The notes under the pieces were generated by a model. The model saw only the letters and a list, made by a program, of their open reading frames with translations. It searched no databases and was not told where the DNA came from. From Tenggerimyces flavus (GTDB lineage Bacteria; Actinomycetota; Actinomycetes; Propionibacteriales; Actinopolymorphaceae), in NCBI RefSeq assembly GCF_016907715.1, contig NZ_JAFBCM010000001.1, positions 1,240,001 through 1,304,000 of the forward strand: DNA of 64,000 bases, read 5' to 3'. Below, piece by piece: positions 17,836 through 25,097 of the stretch; the stretch's first letter is position 1; every line of letters starts with the position of its first letter. The position numbers and the translations under genes were made by a program.

Positions 17836-19338
17836 CACGAAGTCGGCCCGCTGACCTAGCGAGATCTCGCCAGCGTCGTCGTCGAACGCCTGGTACGCCG
17901 TCCCGGCCGTGTACGCCGCGAGCGCCTCCATCAGCCCGAGGCGCTCGCCCGGCACCCAGCCGTCGGACGGCGTACCGTCGTGCAGCTGCCGGCTCGCCGC
18001 CACCGCGCACCCGATCGTCGGCGACACCTCCGAGACCGGCCAGTCGCTGCCGAACGAGATCCGCCCACCCAGCCGCGCGATCGTCGCCATCGGATACTGC
18101 CGATCACCGCGCTCGACACCGATCCGCGGCAACGTCAGCTCGACCTGCAGCTCGTCGAGTTTCGCCCAGTACGGTTCGAAGTTCGCGATCACGCCGAGCT
18201 CACCGAAGCGCGGCAGATCGGCGGGATCGAGCAGCTGCGTGTGCGCGATCACCGGCCGCCGCGAAGACGGCCCGTTGTGCGAAGCGGCGTACGCGAGAGC
18301 GTCCAGCGAGCTGCGGATCGCCGCGTCGCCGATCGCGTGGATGTGGATCTGGAACCCGTCGGCGTCGAAGGCGCGGACCGCCTCCCGCAGCTCCGAAGCG
18401 GAGAAGTTCGGCAGCCCGACCGACCCGGGCTCGTCGTCGTACTCGGCGAGCAGATGCCCGGTGCCCTGCTCGATCACGCCGTCGGCGAAGAACTTCACCG
18501 TACGAGCCGTGACGAACGCGCCGACGTCGGAAATCTCCTTACGGCATTGCAGAAACTCTGCTCGCTGGTCCCGCCACGAAGCCGGGTCGACCCAGAACGC
18601 CGTGTTGAACCGACACGTCAGAACGCCACGCCGCGCGGCCTCCGCGTACGCCAACACCTCGGCGGGCTTGGCCGCAGCCTCCTGTGCCCACACGATCCCG
18701 TGCCGGGCCAGATGCTCACAGGCTCGTTGGAGCGCGAGGAGGTGCTCGTCAAGGCTGGGTTGCGGCATGACCCGTTCGACCAGCGCGAGCGCGTCCCACT
18801 CCAGCAGCGTGCCCCGCGGCGACCCGTCGGCAGAGCGAATGATCTTGCCCAGTGGAGGATCCGGCGTCTCCCGCGTAATTCCGGCCGCCTCCAACGCCGC
18901 CGTGTTGACCCACATCGTGTGGTGATCGGCGGCGTACAGAACGACGGGCCGCTCGCGGCAGGCGGCGTCGAGCACCGAGGCGTCGCCGAGCCCGTCGGGC
19001 AGCAGCGTGGGATCGTACGGACCACCAATCACCCACGACAGTTGCGGATTCGAAGTGGCGTACGCACCGACAGCCGCCACGAGCTCGGCGGCGCTCGTGC
19101 AGTGGCCCAACGGCAGCCGGTTGAGCTCCATCCCGCCCCACAGCGGATGCGCGTGCCCGTCCCGGAACGCCGGCAGCAGGTACCCGCCGCCCAGATCGAC
19201 GACCTCCCCGCCACCCGCCTCGAGGGCCACCACCCGGCTGTCGGAGACGGTGACGGCCTCGACGGCGGTGGGGTTCGACAGCGGGCCGGTGAGGATCGTG
19301 CCGCCCCGGAAGGACGTCGTCAACCGATCTTGGCGCAC
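17737..19338 (-). CDS. Amidohydrolase family 3 protein (YtcJ-like metal-dependent hydrolase)
   Basis: A 533-residue cytoplasmic amidohydrolase. It has the N-terminal metal-ligand pair in FRDGHAHPLWGG, a later HIHAIGDAAI histidine block, a GSDWPV aspartate motif and the C-terminal beta-sandwich closing strand ADFVLLDVDP, all family features. These enzymes hydrolyse amide or imine bonds, for example in N-substituted formamides; the substrate is unknown here. The GTG at 19338 is chosen because TACCCT lies 6 bases upstream (leaderless) and longer frames have no start signal. It is divergent from the GT2 gene, with only 58 bases between the starts. Its 3' end overlaps the convergent membrane protein gene by 99 bp. 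Confidence 0.88.
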   Translation of the reverse strand: MRQDRLTTSFRGGTILTGPLSNPTAVEAVTVSDSRVVALEAGGGEVVDLGGGYLLPAFRDGHAHPLWGGMELNRLPLGHCTSAAELVAAVGAYATSNPQLSWVIGGPYDPTLLPDGLGDASVLDAACRERPVVLYAADHHTMWVNTAALEAAGITRETPDPPLGKIIRSADGSPRGTLLEWDALALVERVMPQPSLDEHLLALQRACEHLARHGIVWAQEAAAKPAEVLAYAEAARRGVLTCRFNTAFWVDPASWRDQRAEFLQCRKEISDVGAFVTARTVKFFADGVIEQGTGHLLAEYDDEPGSVGLPNFSASELREAVRAFDADGFQIHIHAIGDAAIRSSLDALAYAASHNGPSSRRPVIAHTQLLDPADLPRFGELGVIANFEPYWAKLDELQVELTLPRIGVERGDRQYPMATIARLGGRISFGSDWPVSEVSPTIGCAVAASRQLHDGTPSDGWVPGERLGLMEALAAYTAGTAYQAFDDDAGEISLGQRADFVLLDVDPRTATPVELWDARVLGTWLGGRLVHST

Positions 19339-19396
19339 TCGGGCAGGGTAGCGGGCGCCGAAGCCGTAGCCGGCCGCGCTCGATAACCTCTGTCCC

Positions 19397-20149
19397 GTGT
19401 CCGCTCCCGTGCCCGTTCCGCGTGTCGCCGCGGTGATCCCCGCGAAGGACGAGGCCGAGCGGATCGCCGCCACCGTACGGGCCGCGAAGGACGTGGCCGG
19501 CGTGGATCTCGTGCTGGTCGTCGACGACGGGTCGCGCGACGACACGGCCCGGCTCGCCGAGAACGCGGGCGCGATCGTCGTCTCCCACGCGAGGCCCCGA
19601 GGTAAGGCGGCCGCGATGGAGACCGGCAGCCAGGCCGTGCAGGCCATCGACGCCCGCGAGGAACGGACGAGCCCACGCCACCTGCTGTTCCTCGACGCCG
19701 ACCTCGAGGACAGCGCGAGCGCGGCCGGCGAACTCGTCGCCCCGGTGCTCGACGGCAAGGTGGACATGACGATCGCCGTCCTTCCGTCGACGGGCCAGGG
19801 CGGCGGGCACGGCTTCGTCGTACGGCTGTCCCGCGACGGCATCGCCCGCGCGACCGGCTGGCAGGCCCAGGCCCCACTCTCCGGCCAGCGCTGCCTCACC
19901 AGGCGGGCGCTCGAGGCAGCGCGGCCACTCGCGTACGGGTTCGGCGTCGAGACCGGCCTCACGATCGACCTGCTCCGCAAAGGGTTCCGCGTCGAAGAGG
20001 TCCCCGTCGACTTCCACCACCGCGTCACCGGCGGCGACTGGCGTGGCCAGCTGCACCGCGGCAAGCAGTGGCTGCACGTCGCCGGCGCCCTCGCCCAGCG
20101 CGGCATCCTCCTGAACCCGAGGGCCGTGATCGGCAAGGGTCAGAAGTGA
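19397..20149 (+). CDS. Glycosyltransferase family 2
   Basis: A 250-residue GT-A fold transferase. The nucleotide-sugar site is seen in VIPAKDEAERI and LVVDDGSRDDT, and the DxD-type metal motif is FLDADLED near residue 100. It lacks membrane helices, so it resembles dolichol-phosphate-mannose synthase-type enzymes that load a sugar onto a polyprenyl phosphate. That fits the next gene, a polytopic transferase, whose GTG overlaps this stop by 4 bases. TAACCT (19384-19389) lies 7 bases before the GTG, so the transcript is probably leaderless. The sugar donor is not determined. Confidence 0.87.
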   Translation: MSAPVPVPRVAAVIPAKDEAERIAATVRAAKDVAGVDLVLVVDDGSRDDTARLAENAGAIVVSHARPRGKAAAMETGSQAVQAIDAREERTSPRHLLFLDADLEDSASAAGELVAPVLDGKVDMTIAVLPSTGQGGGHGFVVRLSRDGIARATGWQAQAPLSGQRCLTRRALEAARPLAYGFGVETGLTIDLLRKGFRVEEVPVDFHHRVTGGDWRGQLHRGKQWLHVAGALAQRGILLNPRAVIGKGQK

Positions 20150-21609
20150 ACGAGCAGGGCCGCCGCGCGATCGTGCTGGTCGCGACCAGCTTCGCGCTGG
20201 TCTTCCTCGTCGGGTTCCTCGGTCCGTCGATCGCGGTGGTCACGCTGCCGCAGCGGCAGAGCTGGCATCCACCGTTCTGGATCGACGCGCACCCGCATCC
20301 GGCGATCATCATCAGCCTGATCGTCGCCGCCATCGCGTGCGGCGGCATCGGCATCTACCAGGGGCTCCGGGCGCTCGCTGCCGGCTGGCAGCCGCGCCAC
20401 CTCGCGAAGCTGGGCATCGCCGGCATCGTCGCGGTCACACTGGTGCCGCCGATGGGTTCCGGCGACATCCTCATGTACGCGGCGTACGGGCGGATCGCCG
20501 CGCTCGGCAGCAGCCCGTACGTCCTCTCGCCCGCCGACCTCAGCCGGCTGATCAACGACCCGATCGCCAACGCCACCGAGGCGCCCTGGCAGGAGAAGAC
20601 CTCCGTCTATGGTCCGATCGCGACGTGGCTGCAGCAGGGCTCGTCGTTCCTCGGCGGCGACTCCACGCACGCGACAGTGATGTGGCTGCAGCTCGTCAAC
20701 GCGCTCGCGTACGTCGGCGTCGGCCTGCTCACGATCGTGCTCGCCGGACAGGACCCGAAGGACCGCGCCCGCGCCACGCTGTTCATCCTCGCCAACCCGG
20801 TCCTCGTGCTCGCAGTCGTCGGCGGCGCGCACAACGACGCGCAGGCCGTGGTGTTCGCGATCGCGGCGCTCGTCGTGGCGCGCCGGATGCCGTTCGCCGC
20901 TGGCCTGCTGCTCGGTCTCGGCGGCGCGGTGAAGCTGAACGTCGGGCTGTTCGGCCTTGCCCTGTTGTGGGGTCTACGCAAGTCCAAGCGCAGGATGGCG
21001 GAGCTCTGCGCCGGCGCCGCGCTCGCGCTGGTGGGAACGTACGTCACCGCCGGGCCGGAGGCGTTCCATCAGATCACAGCGGCGGTCGGGTACGTCTCGA
21101 CCGGAACGCCATGGAGATGGATCTTCTCCCTTCTCCACTTGACGATTCTGCCGATCCCACTGGCGCGTACGGTCGTCGCGCTGCTCGCGATCACCTCGAT
21201 CGTGCTCGTCTCGATCCTGCTGCATCGCGCGCTCCCGGCGGCGATCAAGCCGCCTGCAGGGCCGGACGATCCCACGCCGGACGCCGTACGCGCCGCCGCG
21301 GTGCTCGGGCTCGCGTGGGTGCTGCTCACGCACTACACGTTGCCCTGGTACGACATCGTCGCCTGGGCGCCGCTCGCCGCCGTCGCCGCGACGCAGCTCG
21401 ACAAGCTGTTACTGCTGCGGACCTCGGTCCTCGCCGCCGCGTACACCGGCAGCCGCGCCATCGTCCTGCCGGCGTGGCTGCAGTTCATCCAGTCCCGCCT
21501 GCTCGACACGATCTCCCCGCTCGTCCAGCTCACCGTCATCGTGCTGCTCATCCGCTGGTGCCGCCGCCGGTCGGCCGCGCCGAAGGAGCCGGTGCACGAA
21601 CGGCAGTAA
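20146..21609 (+). CDS. Polytopic mannosyltransferase-like membrane protein (GT-C fold)
   Basis: A 487-residue protein with about twelve membrane helices, resembling polyprenyl-phosphomannose-dependent transferases (MptA/MptB) and related GT-C enzymes. The first extracytoplasmic loop has acidic and charged residues (GSGDILMYAAYGR, then SPYVLSPADL) as in that family, with ANPVLVLAVVGGAHND in a later helix. It would use the polyprenyl-linked sugar made by the preceding GT2 to extend a lipoglycan or wall polysaccharide outside the membrane. The GTG start at 20146 overlaps the GT2 stop (GTGA). Its last 201 bases overlap the convergent HTTM-like gene, and they still encode a plausible final helix. 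Confidence 0.75.
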   Translation: MNEQGRRAIVLVATSFALVFLVGFLGPSIAVVTLPQRQSWHPPFWIDAHPHPAIIISLIVAAIACGGIGIYQGLRALAAGWQPRHLAKLGIAGIVAVTLVPPMGSGDILMYAAYGRIAALGSSPYVLSPADLSRLINDPIANATEAPWQEKTSVYGPIATWLQQGSSFLGGDSTHATVMWLQLVNALAYVGVGLLTIVLAGQDPKDRARATLFILANPVLVLAVVGGAHNDAQAVVFAIAALVVARRMPFAAGLLLGLGGAVKLNVGLFGLALLWGLRKSKRRMAELCAGAALALVGTYVTAGPEAFHQITAAVGYVSTGTPWRWIFSLLHLTILPIPLARTVVALLAITSIVLVSILLHRALPAAIKPPAGPDDPTPDAVRAAAVLGLAWVLLTHYTLPWYDIVAWAPLAAVAATQLDKLLLLRTSVLAAAYTGSRAIVLPAWLQFIQSRLLDTISPLVQLTVIVLLIRWCRRRSAAPKEPVHERQ

Positions 21610-22404
21610 CCGTTCGAGCGGCGCGAACGCCAACCAGCACACGACGGTCGGCAGGAAGTGGATGCCGAGCAGCGCGAACGTCATCGCGTGGAACCCGAGC
21701 CAGAACAGCGCGGCCAGCAGCAACGCGCGCCGCTTGAGGAACAGCGTGACCGGCGACAGCAGCTCGGCGGTGAACGAGATGTACTGCAGCACGACGAGCA
21801 GCGCCGGGTACTGCAGCAGCTGCGTGGAGACGGGATTCGGCCGGCGCATGATCGCCCACGCGAGGATCGCGCTGTTCGGCCAGCCGAACGTCCACTGGTG
21901 CGCGCGGATCTTCGCGATCGACGACAGGAAGTACGTGGCGATCGTCGCGACCTGGATGCACCGCAACGCCCAGCCGGCGGCCTCCGTACTCGCCGTCGAG
22001 CGGAACGGAGCGCGCCCGACCGTCGGCAGCACCAGCATCGCGATGAGGATCGCGAGATGGTCGTGGTCGACCTTCCCGTAGCTCATCGAGATCACGACCC
22101 ACCACGTGTACGAGAGCCCGGCCACCCAGCCCGCGATGCGTGGCAGCCGCCCCGAGGCGGCGACGACCGCGGACACGATCAGCACTGCCTGGAGGACGTG
22201 GACGAGCGTCTCGGTGGGCGTCGGGAGATGGAGGAGCTGCCCGATGAACAGGGGTCGGTAGAACTCCGGCGCGTATCCGTACGGGATCACGTCGTTGACG
22301 AACAGCGTCATGTCGACGAGCGCGAACGCGTACAAACCCACGCGCAGCAAGGCGATCCGGGCCAGCGGCAGCGGGGCGGTCCACCACCGTACGGCCGCGC
22401 CCAT
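21409..22404 (-). CDS. HTTM-like polytopic membrane protein
   Basis: A 331-residue protein with about seven membrane helices. The opening RIALLRVGLYAFALVD, the FYRPLFIGQLLHL segment and the late FLKRRALLLAALFWLGFH helix resemble HTTM-domain proteins, distant relatives of vitamin K-dependent gamma-carboxylase. Function is unknown. The ATG overlaps the stop of the preceding 165-residue gene (ATGA), so the two form a pair. The last 60 residues are hydrophilic and low in complexity and are encoded antisense to the end of the mannosyltransferase-like gene; they are probably a non-essential tail. Confidence 0.65.
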   Translation of the reverse strand: MGAAVRWWTAPLPLARIALLRVGLYAFALVDMTLFVNDVIPYGYAPEFYRPLFIGQLLHLPTPTETLVHVLQAVLIVSAVVAASGRLPRIAGWVAGLSYTWWVVISMSYGKVDHDHLAILIAMLVLPTVGRAPFRSTASTEAAGWALRCIQVATIATYFLSSIAKIRAHQWTFGWPNSAILAWAIMRRPNPVSTQLLQYPALLVVLQYISFTAELLSPVTLFLKRRALLLAALFWLGFHAMTFALLGIHFLPTVVCWLAFAPLERLLPFVHRLLRRGRPAAAPADEQHDDGELDERGDRVEQAGLDELQPRRQDDGAAAGVRGGEDRGPQQ

Positions 22405-22901
22405 CAGCGAACCACCCACGTGGCAAGGACCTTCGTGGACATCGGGCCGATCGCCTTGCCGTTCTCGAGGAGCTGGGTGTCCTGCTTGAGGAACAGCTTC
22501 TTGAACGGGATCGCGTTCGGCTCCAGCTTGCGTTGCGCTCGGGCGAGGGCCTGCAGCATCGACGGATCCTTGACGATGTCGCCGACGTGGCCCTCGATGT
22601 CCGCGCGCCCGAGGCCGACCTTCGTCTGCTTCAGCTGGACCTCGACCTCGGCCACCGGCGCGGGGCCGCCCGGCTCTGTGACCTGGAGGGCGGGGATCTC
22701 GACCTCGGCGGTGACGTACGTCGACACGACCTCGCCGCCGGTGGAGTCGATCCGCCCGGCGTACTGCGACAGCGGCCCGAACGGGAAGTGGTAGTCGGTG
22801 CCGATCGTGCTGCCGTACGCCAGTCCCGCGAACGCGAGCACGACGACACCGAGTCGCCACCACCGCCCGGGGCCGGTCAGTCTTTGGATCCCCGCTTGCA
22901 C
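22404..22901 (-). CDS. Hypothetical single-span membrane protein paired with HTTM-like protein
   Basis: A 165-residue protein with an N-terminal membrane anchor (WWRLGVVVLAFAGLAYGS, about residues 15-32). The remainder is an extracytoplasmic domain starting DYHFPFGPLSQYAGRID and ending with charged helices. No family is recognised. The start is GTG at 22901, with a TACGTT -10 box 7 bases upstream and no ribosome binding site, so probably leaderless. Its stop overlaps the HTTM-like gene start, implying a two-component membrane complex. Confidence 0.65.
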   Translation of the reverse strand: MQAGIQRLTGPGRWWRLGVVVLAFAGLAYGSTIGTDYHFPFGPLSQYAGRIDSTGGEVVSTYVTAEVEIPALQVTEPGGPAPVAEVEVQLKQTKVGLGRADIEGHVGDIVKDPSMLQALARAQRKLEPNAIPFKKLFLKQDTQLLENGKAIGPMSTKVLATWVVR

Positions 22902-22923
22902 GCGGGCTAACGTACCGGCTGTG

Positions 22924-23306
22924 TCATGGTTGCGCTCCGCGCAACGTGGCCGGGGCTTTGAACGTGGCCCCTTCACTCCGGCGAAGGGCCACGTCGCCAG
23001 TTGGGTGCGGACCGAACGGCCGGAGCGAAAGGACCACGGCCCCGGCCGGGTCATGGTTGCGCTCCGCGCAACGTGGCCGGGGCTTTGAACGTGGCCCCTT
23101 CACTCCGGCCGAAGGGCCACGTCGCCAGTTGGGTGCGGACCGAACGGCCGGAGCGAAAGGACCACGGCCCCGGCCGGGTCATGGTTGCGCTCCGCGCAAC
23201 GTGGCCGGGGCTTTGAACGTGGCCCCTTCACTCCGGCCGAAGGGCCACGTCGCCAGTTGGGTGCGGACCGAACGGCAGGAGCGAAAGGACCACGGCCCCG
23301 GCCGGG
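22924..23306. repeat. Three tandem 127/128-bp repeats with internal hairpins
   Basis: Units run 22924-23050 (127 bp), 23051-23178 and 23179-23306 (128 bp each). They differ only by one missing C in unit 1 and one C-to-A change in unit 3. Each unit contains TTGCGC-tcc-GCGCAA, a 12-bp hairpin from ACGTGGCCC to GGGCCACGT, and an outer GGCCGGGGC/GCCCCGGCC pairing that closes most of the unit. Frames are open through the repeat in several directions, but none looks like a protein. It fills the gap between two minus-strand genes. Confidence 0.9.
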
Positions 23307-23319
23307 TCGGCTACTGCTG

Positions 23320-24264
23320 TTAGCGACGGACCGCGACCGCGTTGTAGGTGGTGTCCGGCGTGGGCGGGGTGTTGAAGCGGGCGTTCGGCAGGTACAGCCG
23401 GTGACCGAACGCCGCGACCGTCGTCGGGATGTCGAAGCGCGGGTCGGTGATGTTCTTCACCAGCTTGCCCTCGCGCCCGGACTTGTCCAGCTTGAAGACC
23501 GCGACCAGGTTGAGCTGGTTGCGCACCACGTACAGGGTCCGGTCGAGCACGAGCAGCCCGTCCCCGGCCGACACGCTCTCCCCGCCGAGGTCGACGGTGG
23601 TGGCGACGCCAGTCCTCGGGTTGACCCGGAACAGCGTCCCGGTGTTGGACTGCACGATCAGCAGCGCCTTGCGGTCCGGCGTCTGCGCGATGCCGTTCGC
23701 GTTGAACCCGGGCGTGTGCACGTAGTCGCCGCTCAGCGGCAGGGTCTTGACGTCGCGCTGCTTCGGCAGCTTGCCGTGCCGGAGCGGCACCTTGTAGAGG
23801 ACAGCCCGCTGGGAATCGGTGAACCAGGCGGCATCCTTCGTGAGCACGACGTCGTTCACGAACGTCGCGGTCTCGGTCGTGAACTGGTAGCTCGCGACGA
23901 TCTTGCCGGACCTGAGGTCCACGACGCGACCGTTCCCCGCCGGCCCGCCGGCGATGAACAGCCAGCGCTTCCCGTCGCTCTTCAGCCCGATGGACGGCGT
24001 GCCCGGGCCCTGGCTGAACACCTTGCCGCGGCCCGTCCGCAGGTCGACCCGGTAGACGTCACCGTCGGCACGCGAGCCGAAGTACGCGGTGGCACCGGGG
24101 CCGATCGCGATGCCTTCCGGCAGGAACGCGTTCGGCAGCGGAAACTCTTTGGGGAAGCTTTGGTGCGACTCGTGCTGTGGTGCGGCATTCGCGGCGGTCG
24201 TGGGTACGGCGAGGCCCAGGGCGGCCAACGCGACGAGTGGTAGTAGGTAGCGACGACGGAGCAT
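23320..24264 (-). CDS. Secreted SMP-30/NHL-type beta-propeller protein
   Basis: A 314-residue secreted protein with a clear signal peptide (residues 1-27, ending ANA). Six-bladed propeller repeats follow, of the kind in the SMP-30/gluconolactonase/LRE-like superfamily: LPEGIAIGPGATAYFGSRADG, DGKRWLFIAGG, FVNDVVLTKDAAWFTD, NANGIAQTPDRKALLIVQSN. The N-D pairs near residues 165 and 210 are typical propeller metal or ligand positions. An extracellular lactonase or a binding role is possible; the substrate is unknown. It is a single-gene unit, flanked downstream by the tandem repeats. Confidence 0.8.
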   Translation of the reverse strand: MLRRRYLLPLVALAALGLAVPTTAANAAPQHESHQSFPKEFPLPNAFLPEGIAIGPGATAYFGSRADGDVYRVDLRTGRGKVFSQGPGTPSIGLKSDGKRWLFIAGGPAGNGRVVDLRSGKIVASYQFTTETATFVNDVVLTKDAAWFTDSQRAVLYKVPLRHGKLPKQRDVKTLPLSGDYVHTPGFNANGIAQTPDRKALLIVQSNTGTLFRVNPRTGVATTVDLGGESVSAGDGLLVLDRTLYVVRNQLNLVAVFKLDKSGREGKLVKNITDPRFDIPTTVAAFGHRLYLPNARFNTPPTPDTTYNAVAVRR

Positions 24265-24392
24265 CGACAGTTCCTCCCAGCTTTGGCGGCCCCCATCTCT
24301 ACCTGAGCAGAACGAAAATCCGCCGAATGTCGTTCACTTCGTGCTCGCCGCTACTGCTCCTGTGCCGCTCGTCCACCGGACGGCCGCCACCC

Positions 24393-24620
24393 CGGCCCCA
24401 TCTCCGGCCGCCGCGCCGGTCGCCACCTCACCGCGGTCGCCGGCCCCATCTCCGGCCGCCGGTAGCCACCCACCCCCGGCCACAGGTCGCCACCTCATCC
24501 CCGGCCGCCACCTCATCCCCGGCCACAGGTCGCCACCTCATCCCCGGCCACAGGTCGCCACCTCATCCCGGCCACAGGTCGCCACCTCGTCCCCGGCCAC
24601 CACCTCGCCCCCGGCCGCCA
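24393..24620. repeat. GC-rich imperfect tandem array
   Basis: A 25-base unit beginning CCGGCCACAGGTCGCC occurs in full at 24476-24500, 24519-24543, about 24544-24567 and next to that, with shortened copies between and after. It is preceded by two copies of CCGGCCCCATCTCCGGCCGC. The spacing is irregular and there are no unique spacers, so it is not CRISPR. Bases 24265-24392 and 24621-24810 show no gene; the whole 24265-25097 interval is non-coding by my reading. Confidence 0.75.
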
Positions 24621-24810
24621 CGTTGCGTGCCGCCGTTGCTGCGTTCCATCCCGGCAGCCATCGCCCTCCCGTCCCTTCGACCTGTCGACCAACAGTCGCC
24701 CCTCTCCGCCATCGCCCCTTGGGGGCGATGCTGTGCTTCTGCTCGTCCTGTTGCTTTGCCCAACTGTGCTTGGGTGAAGTAGCTGGTCGGGCTGTGGCGG
24801 CGGTCGAGTG

Positions 24811-24917
24811 TGGTGGCCGGTCCGGGGCGCGTCAAGGGCGCCGCGGCGGCTTCGCAGGCGGGCAGCGTCGCTTCGCGACCGCTTTGCGGCCCTTGACTCG
24901 CCCCGGTCCGGCCACCA
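24811..24917. other. Long inverted repeat with nested hairpins upstream of the DUF222-HNH gene
   Basis: The left arm (24811-24839) and right arm (24889-24917) are 29 bases each and match in reverse complement at 27 positions. They begin TGGTGGCCGG and end with GTCAAGGGC. The 49-base interior contains GTCGC-TTC-GCGAC and CCGC-TTT-GCGG mini-hairpins, giving a branched fold. Two more palindromes follow before the gene: GGAAC-A-GTTCC, and GGCAAG-GCCTG-CTTGCC. This may be a structured non-coding RNA or a DNA recognition element tied to the nuclease gene; a terminator is the dull alternative. Confidence 0.7.
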
Positions 24918-25060
24918 GTTTCATACGCGCCGCCCCCGCCCCCCGGAACAGTTCCCCGGGCAAGGCCTGCTTGCCTTTCCGTCTGCTGCCGTGCTCGCGT
25001 CGCTGGTGGAGCCCGCGGCTTCGTGTGGTGGCGATGATGCCGGGGATTTCCCTTGCCGGG

Positions 25061-25097
25061 TTGAGCATTAGGCCGATTCGGCTGGTAGAATTGTGCT
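25061..25097 (+). promoter_or_regulatory. Promoter of the DUF222-HNH gene, leaderless
   Basis: TTGAGC at 25061-25066 and TAGAAT at 25086-25091 form -35 and -10 elements with a 19-base spacer. The -10 ends 6 bases before the ATG at 25098, so transcription should start at or next to the start codon. There is no ribosome binding site. The base composition here is more AT-rich than around it. Confidence 0.65.

Noticed and set aside
22924-23306. CRISPR array
   Set aside because: Units are 127-128 bp with no spacers and no cas genes nearby; they are plain tandem repeats.
22946-23323. Repeat-encoded proteins in the tandem array
   Set aside because: Frames change between units because unit 1 is one base shorter, and translations show no start signals or domains.
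23320-24264. Superoxide dismutase
   Set aside because: Some similar proteins carry that label in databases, but the sequence shows propeller repeats and no SOD metal motif.
24476-24620. CRISPR-like short repeats
   Set aside because: Copies adjoin each other with irregular truncations and no unique spacers.
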